A stretch of 64,000 bases of DNA from Dolomedes plantarius (lineage: Eukaryota; Arthropoda; Arachnida; Araneae; Dolomedidae), in contig OU015495.1 in assembly GCA_907164885.2 (NCBI GenBank), forward strand, positions 99,946,332 through 100,010,331, in the 5' to 3' direction. Of this stretch, positions 23,940 to 34,608 are shown piece after piece (position 1 is the first letter of the stretch; each line of letters begins with the position of its first letter). The position numbers and the translations under genes are program-made. Under the pieces are notes generated by a model. It saw only the letters and a list, made by a program, of their open reading frames with translations. It had not been told where the DNA came from and searched no databases.

Positions 23940-24568
23940 CAGGACGAACTAAAAGTCTTGGCCTGATTATAAATATTTATCGTGCTCAAACTATTATAAT
24001 TAGACCTACATATGTTTGTTTGGATATATTGTAAGTACTGTTATAAATTTTTTTATAAGACCATTTGCCTCAGTAAATTTTAACGTGTTCCCCCTTGGTA
24101 GCTCGGAAAATGTCGAAGTGGTATTCCAGTTCCCGCCAAGTGTTATTTAACATGTCTTCTGTTACAGTACACACAGCAGCTTCTATCCTAGCCTTCAGTT
24201 CTTCGATGTCAGCAATTGATGTGGCAAAGACTCTGTCCTTGATATATCCCCAAAAGAAAAAATCAAGAGGAGTAATATCTGGAGTAAGTCGAGTCTGGAG
24301 GCCAACTCCGACCCGACTTACAACAGCCATTGGAAGGGATGGTATTGGTCCATCCCTTCCAATACACCGATCCGTAAATGTTTCGTCTAGGAAATCACGC
24401 ACTAATGATCTCCTGTGTGGGGGTGCTCCATCTTTCTGAAAAATTATCCATGGTTGAAATTCTTCTAACTGCGGTGCAATGAACAGTTGTAATAAGTCTA
24501 AGTAAATGTTAGGGGTAACACTTTTTGGGCTTTCTCTTGAATCGACGACATTCCGGCCGAAAATGATG
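23940..24568 (-). mobile_element. Mariner-like remnant, 3' portion
   Basis: After TA at 23938-23939 the end reads CAGGACGAACTAAAAGTCTT, a mariner-type terminus. The body encodes the transposase C-terminal half on the minus strand. No matching second terminus was found downstream, so the element is truncated near 24568. Confidence 0.75.
24070..24568 (-). pseudogene. Mariner-type transposase, C-terminal half
   Basis: Open from just below a TAG near 24570 to the stop at 24070. It reads FGRNVVDSRESPKS, then WIIFQKDGAPPHRRSLVRDF with the second catalytic Asp, then TPLDFFFWGYIKDRVF with the third, ending ATKGEHVKIY. Between GRDGPI and TPLDFFFWG lies an unusual stretch (SLPMAVVSRVGVGLQTRL) where relatives have WPPRSPDL; a 14-bp inverted repeat at 24329-24363 overlaps it. 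The N-terminus is missing. Confidence 0.8.
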
Positions 24569-24770
24569 TCCTATTCGAGTGATGTCTTATTCCTAGTGAT
24601 GAAATATTCCACTGAGTCCATCTTGAAGGAGCACTCGCATCATTTATTGTACAAAAAAAACTACTAAAACTGACCTATCCAACGATATAAATGTTACATT
24701 ATTATATTAAACGGTTATTTTGCAATGAATTTTTATAATCAGGGAATTTTTATAATCGGGGAATTTTTAT

Positions 24771-24773
<3 letters not shown>

Positions 24774-24836
<63 letters not shown>
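24774..24836. repeat. (TA)n microsatellite
   Basis: About 60 bp of TA immediately left of the small MITE. Confidence 0.95.
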
Positions 24837-24837
<1 letters not shown>

Positions 24838-24839
<2 letters not shown>

Positions 24840-24965
24840 GTAACTTGCAACAAAAAGGGCCAATAAAAAGGGCCAATGTCCTCAGATTTGTAAAAATCCT
24901 CAAACTGACAATGATGAACTGGTATTTGATTAAAATGGACTTTGGCCCTTTTTGTTCCAAGTACA
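24838..24965. mobile_element. Small MITE related to the hairpin family
   Basis: Ends GTAACTTGCAACAAAAAGGG and the complement of GTACTTGGAACAAAAAGGGC form inverted repeats of about 28 bp. The ends resemble those of the long-hairpin MITEs (CTTGGTACAAGAAGTGCC), and the setting is the same: (TA)n on the left, (CA)n then (TA)n on the right. The interior is not palindromic. Confidence 0.65.
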
Positions 24966-24991
24966 CACACACACACATGTATATATATATG

Positions 24992-25042
<51 letters not shown>

Positions 25043-25043
25043 T

Positions 25044-25074
<31 letters not shown>

Positions 25075-25075
25075 T
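24963..25075. repeat. Compound CA/TA/TG microsatellite
   Basis: Alternating CA, TA and TG dinucleotide tracts between the small MITE and the Helitron. Confidence 0.9.
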
Positions 25076-25076
25076 A

Positions 25077-26164
25077 TCTTTATATATAAAAGGCAATGTC
25101 TGTGTGTGTGTGACCGAGTTTTTGTCTGCTCGTGGCACAGCGCAAAGACGGCAGGTCGGACAGTCTTGAGATTCGACACGAAGATGCCCCCCGAGGTCTC
25201 ATTGTGCACCTCGAAGCCCTTTTTTCGATTTTTTAATTAGATTTTCCGTAATTAAATATTTAGTCGCGATTTGGAACTCCCGGACGAGTAAAAGCTCCGT
25301 AAATCCTAACGTATCCGTCCAAGAATTTTTTTTTTCGGACGAGCCTATACGGGAAAGATGACACTATACGGAAATCACAATTAAAATTGTCTGCCTTAAT
25401 TTATCGATTAATTGAGATTTTTTTTCGATCGCCTGTACGCACTTGATTTTCAGAAAAAAACGCGATTTTGGCCGCGACCCTTTTTTCCAAATTGTCGAAT
25501 CGATACGTAAATGTCGTTACATTTTTACGAAATTTTTATCTCAGAGACCCTAGACATCACAGTTTCGAAAGCCAGAAACAAAATTAATTTACAAATGGTA
25601 GTTATTTTTTAATAATTTATTTTATGATTCGGAAACTCTTGCGAGAAATCTCATTTTGGAGATTTCGTTCTTCATTTCCGGACGAAGGTAAAGCGGGGGA
25701 AAATAGGCGTGTCTTTTTCGACGTCATGCACGTGATGTGTTGGGGCGCTTGTTTTCTATGAGGGATTGGGTGGTTAAAGGAAATTGATTACTATTGCAGT
25801 GATAATCGATTAAAAAATCGCATTTAGTAATGCCGTAATTTTTTTTGGCCAACACTTAGTTAATATCATATAATTTGTGGTGTGTTTGTAGAAAAAATCT
25901 ATGAAGATTACAAAGAATTTCAGCATGTGGAGGATGTGACATATTCGCTTTCAAGGAAATCGATTACTATTGCAGTGATATTCGATTAGTAATTCTATGT
26001 CAAAAATTTTTCCAAAATGTGCCAGAAAGAATTAAATTTATATGGGTAAAATAATGTATCGTGGTGAGGAAAAGGATGACAGCGACGCCCCTTAACAAAG
26101 GGTTAAGGCTACTAAAAAATTGGTAATTACATTACCCGAGCAACGCCGGGACGGGTACAACTAG
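25077..26164 (+). mobile_element. Non-autonomous Helitron
   Basis: It begins TCTTTATATATAAAAGGCAA after A at 25076 and ends ACGGGTACAACTAG before T at 26165: 5'-TC, 3'-CTAG, A/T insertion. Just inside the 3' end, ACCCG and CGGGT can pair as the expected hairpin. Within it, the motif TTACTATTGCAGTGATA occurs twice (about 25790 and 25965). No Rep or helicase frame remains, so it depends on another Helitron. It sits inside the hAT shell. Confidence 0.85.
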
Positions 26165-26255
26165 TATATATATATGTGTGTATGTATGTATATGTATGTA
26201 TGTATATGTATGTATATATATACATGTATATGTATGTATGTATATATATATATAT

Positions 26256-26341
<86 letters not shown>
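26165..26341. repeat. (TA)n array with TG/CA interruptions
   Basis: About 175 bp, starting at the Helitron 3' terminus; the left half is mixed TATG/TACA and the right half nearly pure TA. Confidence 0.95.
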
Positions 26342-26345
<4 letters not shown>

Positions 26346-26526
26346 GGAGGGGTCGGAGATAGTCTGAAGTAAATTTATGTCATATTGAATTATTTAATTA
26401 AAACCCACGCTTTAAATTTTTAATAATTACATATTTTTAATATTTTTATATGTAAAAAAATATGATAACATATAGTTAATAAAGGTGTAAAAGAGTTTGC
26501 TCAGTGAACAAATATTACAATAATGA

Positions 26527-26701
26527 CTCCTTCAGCAAAAGGCTATACTTACGTTGCTTCCATCTCCTTCTACTTATCTTTTTGAGACTGGGATTTCAAA
26601 ATTAATAGATGATCAAGATTATCCCGAAATATGATATGGAAGTGGAACTCTCAAATATTTCTCCAAATATTGAACAAATATTATCTGAAGTCCTGGTTTA
26701 A
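26527..26701 (+). pseudogene. hAT transposase C-terminal remnant
   Basis: One plus-strand frame reads LLPSPSTYLFETGISKLI, resembling the LPFPTTYLCESGFS motif of the hAT dimerisation region in ZBED5/SCAND3-like transposases as I recall it. After a frameshift the next segment reads DMEVELSNISPNIEQILSE, like the family end, and stops at 26699-26701. RNase H-like catalytic parts are absent. Position and strand agree with the hAT ends at 23907 and 27146. Confidence 0.6.
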
Positions 26702-27154
26702 CCTTCTCATTCATTTTTTCTATTTTAATTTTGTATAAAAAAATGAAATTTTAAATTTTCAATGTTTTAATATGCAGCTTATAATTTTGAAGTTATGCTT
26801 TTAAATTTTTATAAATTTTTACCTAAACGAAATACAAAAACATATTTCAACATCAGGTTTTAGTCGCAGGACATTTGCCAAAAACAATCCCAGAATGGAA
26901 CCAAGTTTCATTTCTATCATTACTTTACTGTGTAAAGTAAAATTTATACCCAAAATCTACAATTCAATGATTTTTAAAACAGTTTTCCAAAATTTACTTA
27001 TTTTTTTCTTCTATTTTTAGTTAACGATTACATAACTTAAAAAAAATCCCACTACTAAAAATTTTTCAAAGGGGGGGGGGGGAGGTAGAGAGATTTTTTA
27101 TTTAAAGAAAGTGGGTCACGGTCGAAAAAAATTTTGCGCACCGCTGATATATAT

Positions 27155-27624
27155 GACAGCTAAAAGGGTATGAATTCGAACTAGATTTCAAAAGCAAAAT
27201 ATGTCATCGTATGCCTTCCATTTTGCATTTGATCTGCTCAGTGATTTCAGCGCATATTGAAATGTACTTTTAGGGTTTTCAATTTATTAACTCTGATGAA
27301 TGATATTTCCAACGTTTATTATAAATGTGATACACGCGTATAACATCAAAATCGAGAACTATTATCTTTCAGTTTCTAACCGAACGGCACAGTAAGAATA
27401 CTGGATTATGATCTTAATACAGAATCTTTGCGATATCTGCTTGTTAGCTGGGCTATAATTCAATAGTTTTTTTCCCCAAAAACTGTTAAGAATATTGAAG
27501 TGAAAATAATAAAATATCATAAATAATCTTACTGAATCTTCTTAAGCTTCTGATTATATGAACAAAAGGAAAGATTACAAAAGAGAACAAATATGGGATG
27601 GTGAACTTCAAAGATAGTTAATTA
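27155..27624. other. Non-coding stretch, nothing recognised
   Basis: No supported features. Confidence 0.5.
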
Positions 27625-28043
27625 ATAATTACAAGATAAAAATAACTTTTTATATACCAATGTTTTCAAATTTTCTGTTGAATCATACAAACTTGACAAT
27701 TGTATGTATTAATAAATACTTTAAAAATTTTTTTTTGATGAATTATCCCATCAACTTGAAAGAAAGTTAAGTTAATTGGATGTTAACTTGCGTTTAACTT
27801 TTCGTTCCCGTCCCGGTCGATAGATGGCTGCACCAGTCTACAAAACAAAATTAACAGAAAATGATTTAAATTCTACTTAAAGATGGCTAAAAGTATCAAA
27901 AGAATGCATTGTCATCGTGTTCTGAGCTATGCTAAAAGTTTCAAATGTCTAGTTAGTCGGGAAGTTAGTTAAAAATCGATTGTAAGATTTGAACTGGACA
28001 AACACACAAACAAACAAGAAAGCGAGTTAATAAAAACATGTAA
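27625..28043 (-). repeat. Dispersed 430-bp repeat, copy C
   Basis: Reverse-orientation copy of the repeat at 15033-15460 and 35371-35797, collinear across its length (for example ATAGATGGCTGCACCAGTCT, and AACTTTTCGTTCCCG). Confidence 0.8.
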
Positions 28044-28210
28044 AAAACTAATTACTGTCAAAATCACTTGCAAATGATTAAAATATTTTTATGAGCTCAT
28101 TGCTTTGGTAATTTTTTATGGAAATCCAATTCAAGCGTTTGGTGGAAAACTGACGGGTGCTTGAAATTTTTACGTTTACGATGATGTAATCTCAAATTAT
28201 TTGTGTACAC

Positions 28211-28539
28211 CAGGGTCTCCTAAACTTCTCCTGCGATGGAACACTTCGTAAATTTGAAATTTTAACGGAACTCCTTGTTTATTTTACAGGGTATGTAATA
28301 ACACATAATCAATAAAATTTTAAAAAATAAGAAAAAAACAGTAATTGTTTATTTATTATTGAGTAACTCTGCATAAATACTTAATATTTTAGACATTTTA
28401 GAGGAGCATTAATTCGTCAAACATGTTTGAATTTCTTGTAGTCGTTGCAGGATATTAAATAATTCCAGGTTTTCGAAGAACACCTATTAACTCTCCGTGG
28501 AACACAAATGTTCCGGGGAACATAGTTTGGAAAACCCCG
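28211..28539. mobile_element. hAT-type MITE
   Basis: Ends CAGGGTCTCCTAAACTT and the complement of CGGGGTTTTCCAAACTATG are short inverted repeats. Flanks GTGTACAC (28203-28210) and GTGTACAT (28540-28547) match at 7 of 8 bases, an 8-bp duplication as made by hAT. It is 329 bp, non-coding. Confidence 0.8.
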
Positions 28540-28547
28540 GTGTACAT

Positions 28548-29370
28548 CAACTAGTTTTCACAGTGATCAATAAAACAAGAACGAAACGATATTAACAAAG
28601 GGAAATAAAACAAAAAGAAACCGGAAACATGAATTAAAAATTTCGATTGACTGCATTTGCTTTTAGTTTCAATGATTTTAGAATAAAATATTATATGTAA
28701 AAGTGAATTCGAAGATCTACCAACGTTTTTGTCGATAGATACAGCTCATGAATATTACAAATTCTCAGTACGTGACTTTTCAAACGTGGTAGGTATATCT
28801 CTATGCATAAAGAGACCTAAACGTTTTAAGAGCTACCAGAAATCTTTCTAATCAAAGCTCTATTTGCTTTCGATGCGTTTCACGGAGGACTTACGTCGAA
28901 AGGTAAAGAGAAGCGCATTTTTTTCCTTCATCGTAAGGAGACAAATGGTTACGCGGATGCGTGCCGTGGGGAAGAGCAACATGTTCTCCATTTAGGAGAT
29001 AGGCCAACTGTTGCGAAGGTGAAGAGATCGATGGCACGGTGCATGAAAAGGCGCCATTCTTTTGGCGTCAACGACTCAAGTAGGTCACGGTCTTTGTCGA
29101 TTTCAGAATCTGTTCGTTTGTTTACCCGGGGAATCCTTTGATCCATCCCTGTCTCAGAAATAATGGTTTCCTTAGACCGAGCTTAAGAGAAAATCGAAAT
29201 ATGTCAGGAGGGGGTTTTGATGCGCAGAATTTGACGTTTGTAGCCCACAGATAAGTAGCAGGGGCAGATTTATGAAATTACTTTAAGCACGGCTCAGGAA
29301 TTTAAGATTTTCTAGAGCGATATTGGCGTATAAACATGAAACAATAACTGTATGGCAGAAAGTTGAAAAA
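28548..29370. other. Non-coding stretch, one motif copy
   Basis: The only supported feature is the spaced-motif repeat at 29002-29055. A minus-strand open frame across 28949-29146 is 65 codons long but overlaps that repeat and is not taken as a gene. Confidence 0.45.
29002..29055 (-). repeat. Spaced-motif repeat, copy 1
   Basis: Minus strand: GGCGCC, 16 bases, CATCGATC, 11 bases, GCAACAGTTGG. The same order and the identical 16-base gap recur at 42078-42133, 46178-46231 and (partly) 35953-35982, though spacer bases differ. Confidence 0.55.
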
Positions 29371-30036
29371 TTATACCTTGAATAGTTTTAAAAGGAAAAA
29401 AAGCCGATGATTTGTGCTTCACCGTGTAAAAATTAGCACGAGCATCTTGACACAAAATAACCAACCAAATATTTAAGCAATAGTATCTTCTTGTTCACAG
29501 GGATAAGTATTACATTATAACCAGTAATTTTTATAGAATTTCCTTTTGTTTAACGTTTTGCTTACGGGGCCTACTTTTCCGCTTCCCTCTTTAGAACGGG
29601 AAATTTGATACACCCTTTGTAAGAACGGCCATTAAGTGGGTTATATATATATATATATATATGATAATATTACTAACTACCTATAATCGCCCATTCTGTC
29701 AAAATTATACCTTGAATAGTTTTAAAAGGAAAAAAAGCCGATGATTTGTGTTTCACCGTGTAAAAATTAGCACGAGCATCTTGACACAAAATAACCAACC
29801 AAATATTTAAGCAATAGTATCTTCTTGTTCACAGGGATAAGTATTACATTATAACCAGTAATTTTTATAGAATTTCCTTTTGTTTAACGTTTAGCTTAAG
29901 GGGCCTACTTTTCCGTTTCCCTATTTAGAACGGGAAATTTGACACTCCCTTTGTAAGAACAGCCATTAAGTGGGTTATATATATATATATATATATATGT
30001 GATAATATTACTAACTACCTATAATCGCCCATTCTG
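29371..30036. repeat. 334-bp tandem duplication
   Basis: Two head-to-tail units start at 29371 and 29705, exactly 334 bp apart, with only a few base changes and slightly different (TA)n lengths. Each ends with part of the left end of the piggyBac-like MITE seen complete at 52030 (TTAACGTTTTGCTTACGGGG at about 29550) and a TA tract. The high identity marks a recent duplication. Confidence 0.9.
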
Positions 30037-30298
30037 TTCTTCATCTCTGTCCTGGTAACCCGTCCTTCTTGTCTTGGCGTAAACGCTTCGCCTTCCCACA
30101 TACTAACTTCCTCCGCCAATTCTGGCAACCTCTCTGACCTAATTCTATTTTGGCGCTCTTTGTGGTAGACACTGGACTGGCTCGAAGCGAGTAAGTTGTG
30201 TTGCTTTGCTGTTTAATAAATTAGTTTGTTCCTGAAGCTGATTTTATTATTTTCCGGCCACGATGTTAGCTATCATTTCATGAGATGTCCATCCGAAC

Positions 30299-30884
<586 letters not shown>

Positions 30885-30886
30885 GT

Positions 30887-31129
30887 GGCTTGGTACAGGA
30901 AGTGCCTAAGTCAGTTTTTTCCAAGATGACTTTGTTTGGTTACTTCTCTTAAAAAAATATTATTTTCAATGTAAAAAGTACCCAAGTCTGTCCAATGCTT
31001 TAAGAGTGTTTTCTAAATCATTGTACAGACTTGGGTACTTCTTACATTGAAAATAAATTTTTTTAAAAGAGACATAAGCAAAGAAAACCATTTTGGAGAA
31101 AACTGACTTCGGCACTTCTTGTACCAAGC
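30887..31129. mobile_element. Long-hairpin MITE, copy 2
   Basis: Palindrome with ends GGCTTGGTACAGGAAGTGCC and the complement, homologous along its length to 9822-10067. Mismatches between its arms show it is more diverged than copy 1. It too abuts a (TA)n array on its left. Confidence 0.85.
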
Positions 31130-31242
31130 GAAAGATATAACAGGGTGCCCGAGAATTGTTGGACACTTTATAAAATTAAAAACAAATTCTCAACACAGTA
31201 GCATTAAAATGTAATTGCTAACTAATTGCATACATAACAAAA

Positions 31243-31524
31243 TTAATAGATTTCAACATGAGATCCTTTGGTGGATCGTACAACATTTAAACTATATTCG
31301 ATTTCATTCCAAGTATTTGAAACCACCTGAGGAGTTATGGAATGAACAGTAGCTGTGATTCGATGCTTGAATTCCTTTACATTAGGACACGTAGTTCTGT
31401 AAACAATATCTTTGACGTAACCCCACGTGACAAAATCCAAGGGGGTTAAATCTGGCGATCGATGAGGCCACTGAATTGGACCACCGCTACCAATCCAGCT
31501 GTTTCGCCCATCTCTTAATCGCAT
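31243..31524 (-). pseudogene. Mariner-type transposase C-terminal fragment
   Basis: The overlapping frame reads WIGSGGPIQWPHRSPDLTPL, then DFVTWGYVKDIVY, ending STKGSHVEIY at 31243. It holds the third catalytic Asp motif; FVTWG replaces the usual FFLWG. The end resembles that of the transposase at 24070 (TKGEHVKIY), so both belong to one lineage. The first residues come from the N-terminal fragment read in another frame. Confidence 0.8.
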
Positions 31525-31639
31525 TCATTGTTGGAAGTTGACATCCATATTCCAAACGATAAAGTCTTTTAACTTTAATGACAGATTTAAATTCTGCGTG
31601 CCATAAAACACACATTGCTTTCTGATGTTCTGTCGCCAT
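31487..31639 (-). pseudogene. Mariner-type transposase N-terminal HTH fragment
   Basis: From ATG at 31639 it reads MATEHQKAMCVLWHAEFKSV, continuing to MNAIKRWAKQLDW and TAG at 31487: 50 residues. This is the N-terminal helix-turn-helix half-domain that binds the terminal repeats. The deletion junction falls at its end, so a short DNA-binding peptide without catalytic domain is all it could encode. Confidence 0.75.
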
Positions 31640-31833
31640 GTCTATTGCGCTCTTCTGAATCTCTCGTCAACGTCCTTGACACGTAGCGCCATCTATCAGA
31701 TTATTTGATATAAAATTATAGGAAACAAAAATCTAGCACTTTTGTAAGTCAGGCATCATTCAAATACTCGGTTCGTACTTATAGTTTTTTTTTAAATTTA
31801 ATGTTGTAAAGTGTCCAACAATTCTCGGGCACC

Positions 31834-31836
<3 letters not shown>

Positions 31837-31890
<54 letters not shown>
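31837..31890. repeat. (TA)n microsatellite
   Basis: TA tract exactly filling the gap between the mariner element and the pogo-like element. Confidence 0.95.
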
Positions 31891-31893
<3 letters not shown>

Positions 31894-32462
31894 TGACCAC
31901 CGCTTATAGTGATCAGTGGTTATAAGAATCAACCGTTTATAAGAATCAATATCGCAAAAACAAAAACAAATGTATTATTTCCATGTTAAAATTTCCGCTT
32001 TAAAGAATCAATCCACCGGTTATAAGAATCAGTTTGCAATCTTCGCCTTCCTTTCATTTTTCCAAAAAATGCTACTTGAACTCTCAAAAGGTATGAAATT
32101 CTATCTTAAGTTTTTGAAAAGAAAGATTGATAAAACTTTGGGGTGGAAAACAGTCGTAAAATACATTCCTTTAGACATAACATAAGAGTTTCTCCTTATA
32201 CGTTTTTGCTAAACACTGTCTTATTAGCTTTACCCAGGGGCATCTAACACGCCCGGGTCCGATTTCACTTTTCTCCAGACAGGCACTCCTTTTTTCCCAC
32301 CACTTACTTCCTGGTTGCGGATTTCTGGACCCTGAAACACATAAATCTTCCGCGAAGTGTCCACCATCACTTACGCAAACGGGACAGTGGATTCAGCACT
32401 TCAAACCGTGAAACATAAACGGATCCATTTTGCTGAATCAGATGAACCAGATGCTGAATCAA

Positions 32463-32501
32463 ACGTTTCACGGTTTGATTCAGAATCAAACCGTGAAACG
32501 T
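32463..32501. repeat. Perfect 18-bp palindrome
   Basis: ACGTTTCACGGTTTGATT, a 3-base loop, then its exact complement. A third related segment (TCAAACCGTGAAACATAAAC) lies about 80 bp upstream, so the palindrome may stem from an inverted duplication inside the element. Confidence 0.85.
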
Positions 32502-32619
32502 AAGCTATAAAGTGAATCTTCGTCTGAGACTGTAATAAGCATACGTCGCTAGTATTCACTTTAGTTTTCTAACAAAATTGCCAGTTAGTGTTAGAACTTT
32601 TTGATATTTGAATTCAAAT

Positions 32620-32724
32620 ATGATAAAAACAAGGAAAACTCTTAGTTTTTCTGAAAAACAGAACTTGTTAATTAGATATGATGCTCTTCCAAACTGTAGT
32701 CAAAGAGAAGCTGCCTCTTGTTGA
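32620..32724 (+). pseudogene. Pogo-type transposase N-terminal fragment
   Basis: ATG at 32620 opens a 34-residue frame with RKTLSFSEKQNLLIRYDALP and SQREAAS before TGA. This matches the beginning of the CENP-B/psq helix-turn-helix of pogo-class transposases (basic start, LSxxEK, then SQxEAA). The rest of the transposase is deleted. If made, the peptide would hold only part of a DNA-binding domain. Confidence 0.6.
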
Positions 32725-33029
32725 TTTTATAATCATGTGTTGTTACTTATACGTCTAGAAATTGAGTTATAGTATTTGTTTAGAAATTGAGTATTTTTAA
32801 AATTATAAAAAATAATTTTAATAAATGATAAATAACGTAAATTAAAGAGTATTTAATGGTAAATTATGTATATATGTGCCTGTGTGTTTATATATATGTA
32901 CAAGTATATATTTGTGTATGTGTGCCTGTCCAAAGGGAAGTTTCGGTTATAAGAATCAACCGCTTATAAGAATCTAAAACAGTAATAACAAACGTGATTC
33001 TTATAAGCGGAAATCACTGTATATATATA

Positions 33030-33087
33030 TATTCCTTCTTGGACCCGTATTCTTGAGATGCATGCTATCCCACCCCGTAAGGAAAAG
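33030..33087. mobile_element. piggyBac-like MITE, right-end fragment
   Basis: It matches the right end of the complete MITE at 52030-52542 (CCCGTATTCTTG, GCATGCTATCCCACC, AAGGAAAAGGTTAA). It follows the TA tract after pogo-like copy B. Left-end fragments of the same family lie at about 29550 and 29885. Confidence 0.7.
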
Positions 33088-34289
33088 GTTAATGTTCACT
33101 TTATTGAATAGCTACATGAACATATTTGAATTACTTATGGCACTGAATATTGCTTTGATACTGTACTTGCAAACAACACGCATAAATAATATAGCTCTTA
33201 ATGCATGATGGTTAACGTTGTTAGCTACCACAGCGTGGATGGGTATTCGAATTCCAGTAAAGACAGGGATGCTCCTCTTCTGGTCCTTTCAGAGGGAGTA
33301 AACTTGCTCATCTATTAGTTATAATAATTTAAAGTCTTCAAAAATCATGAAGTGAATCGTAGAAAGTTTATACAACAAGTGCCAGTCGCATTGGAAAATT
33401 CCCCTAATAGTGGCCGTGTTCTGTGTATGGATCTGTCATGTAACGTTTCATGACAGATTTATATGAGCGATCACTTCATAATTATATTAGCCTATGGCAT
33501 CCATTTTGTTTTATGAGTTAGGTTTAACAAGTAAAGTTCAAAAAGATTATTTGCTATCTAAACCCAAATAATTTTAATTAAAACAACGCAATATCGACAC
33601 AAATCAACTTTATTTCGACTTTTAGACGATTATATTACAAGTATTCGTTTTATATACTCAGAACTTGAAAATGTGAACGAGTGGATCATTCATTCACCGT
33701 GATTCATTCATCGTCGTTAATTTAAGAAAAATTGAATCAGAGAAACTTCTTCACAATAAAACAATTTTTCATTATATTATTATTTTAATATATATATATA
33801 TATATATTTATATTTTAACCATATAATATATATATATTTTAACCAGATATTACAATAATGTCAAATTTAGTATTTTCGGAAAGTTGCAAACCCGACGCAT
33901 GCGTAGCGGTATGTTCAAAACTGTGTACAGTAGAAATGAATATTTCTAAATTGCCAACACACGTTAAATTATAAACTCGGATTATAACATCTCGGATTAT
34001 TACAACATTTTTAATTATAACATCGGATTGAAAAACAGCTAATATTCTGCAAAAATTTCTAATATTTTAACAAGGTTATGAACCTTTTTTTATTGGAATT
34101 GTTCAATTATTTACCGTCAAGTTTTGACGGGTACTATCTAGTAAAGTTATAATACAGCGGTTTATAAACAAAAAATATCAAAGACTATCATCAGAGGTCA
34201 ACTTTTTCTATGGATTATAATTTCAGATAATTTTTCATCATGAATTCGTGACATTTTATGTTGAACAAAAAATCCATGTCATTATATAC
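33088..34289. other. Mostly unassigned; possible SINE fragment
   Basis: At 33210-33310 the plus strand reads TTAGCTACCACAGCGTGG then GGTATTCGAATTCC, which could be tRNA-like A and B boxes of a SINE, at low confidence. A 10-bp perfect hairpin (ATCTGTCATG, 8-base loop) lies at 33431-33458. (TA)n tracts sit near 33785-33835. Nothing else supported. Confidence 0.4.
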
Positions 34290-34440
34290 AAAGAAAGCAT
34301 TGTCATAAAAATATTGCTGACACGAATAACCTTGAACCATTAATCAGGAAAGAAATAACCAGAACAAAGAATCTGATATCATTTATTGTATATCTGTGCA
34401 AGATGTTCACAGCAGATAAATGGCTGTGACGTGTATACTT
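34290..34440. repeat. Dispersed repeat, copy 1 of 2
   Basis: It shares about 150 bp with 39260-39416 (AGAATCTGATATCATTTATT, CACAGCAGATAAATGGCTGT), in the same orientation, and both copies run into a (TA)n tract on the right. No end structure or coding potential, so the class is unknown. Confidence 0.75.
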
Positions 34441-34608
34441 CTGATATATATATATATATATAATTTTGTGACGAGATGTCAGTAAAATTTTCAGTGCTGA
34501 ATTCGTTACATCGAATCCTAGTGATTGAGCCCCTTATCATATAACGAATCAAAATATTTTTATCCCTTTTAAGGAATATCGGAATTAAATCACGTTGTAC
34601 ATTTAAAT

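Larger units (their letters stand above)
23907..27146 (+). mobile_element. hAT transposon shell with nested insertions
   Basis: The left end CAGTGGTGCGCTTTC and the right-end complement CAGCGGTGCGCAAAATTTTT are flanked by ATATATAT (23899-23906 and 27147-27154), an 8-bp duplication as expected of hAT, though low in complexity. The right noncoding end, with a poly-G run and GTGGGTCACGGTCG, suits the ZBED5-like hAT group, and a transposase C-terminal remnant at 26527-26701 supports this. The interior is filled by a mariner remnant, a small MITE, a Helitron and TA arrays. Confidence 0.6.
31141..31836 (-). mobile_element. Mariner-like element, internally deleted
   Basis: Left end CAGGGTGCCCGAGAATTGTT and right-end complement match over about 28 bp perfectly and further with gaps. 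TA follows at 31837-31838; the left flank reads TAA, a small change. At 696 bp it keeps the first 50 transposase codons and about 90 last codons, joined out of frame, on the minus strand. Confidence 0.9.
31891..33019 (+). mobile_element. Pogo-like element, copy B
   Basis: Left end CAGTGACCACCGCTTATAGT and right-end complement CAGTGATTTCCGCTTATAAG share CAGTGA and repeated TTATAAGAATCA subterminal motifs; TA flanks at 31889-31890 and 33020-33021. 1129 bp. It contains a short transposase start (32620-32724) and a perfect 18-bp palindrome at 32463-32501. Copy A at 10867-11810 is its reverse-oriented relative. Confidence 0.85.

Noticed and set aside
28949..29146. 65-codon minus-strand frame MDQRIPRVNKRTDSEID... 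as a gene
   Set aside because: It overlaps the spaced-motif repeat found at three other places; no splice context or domain.
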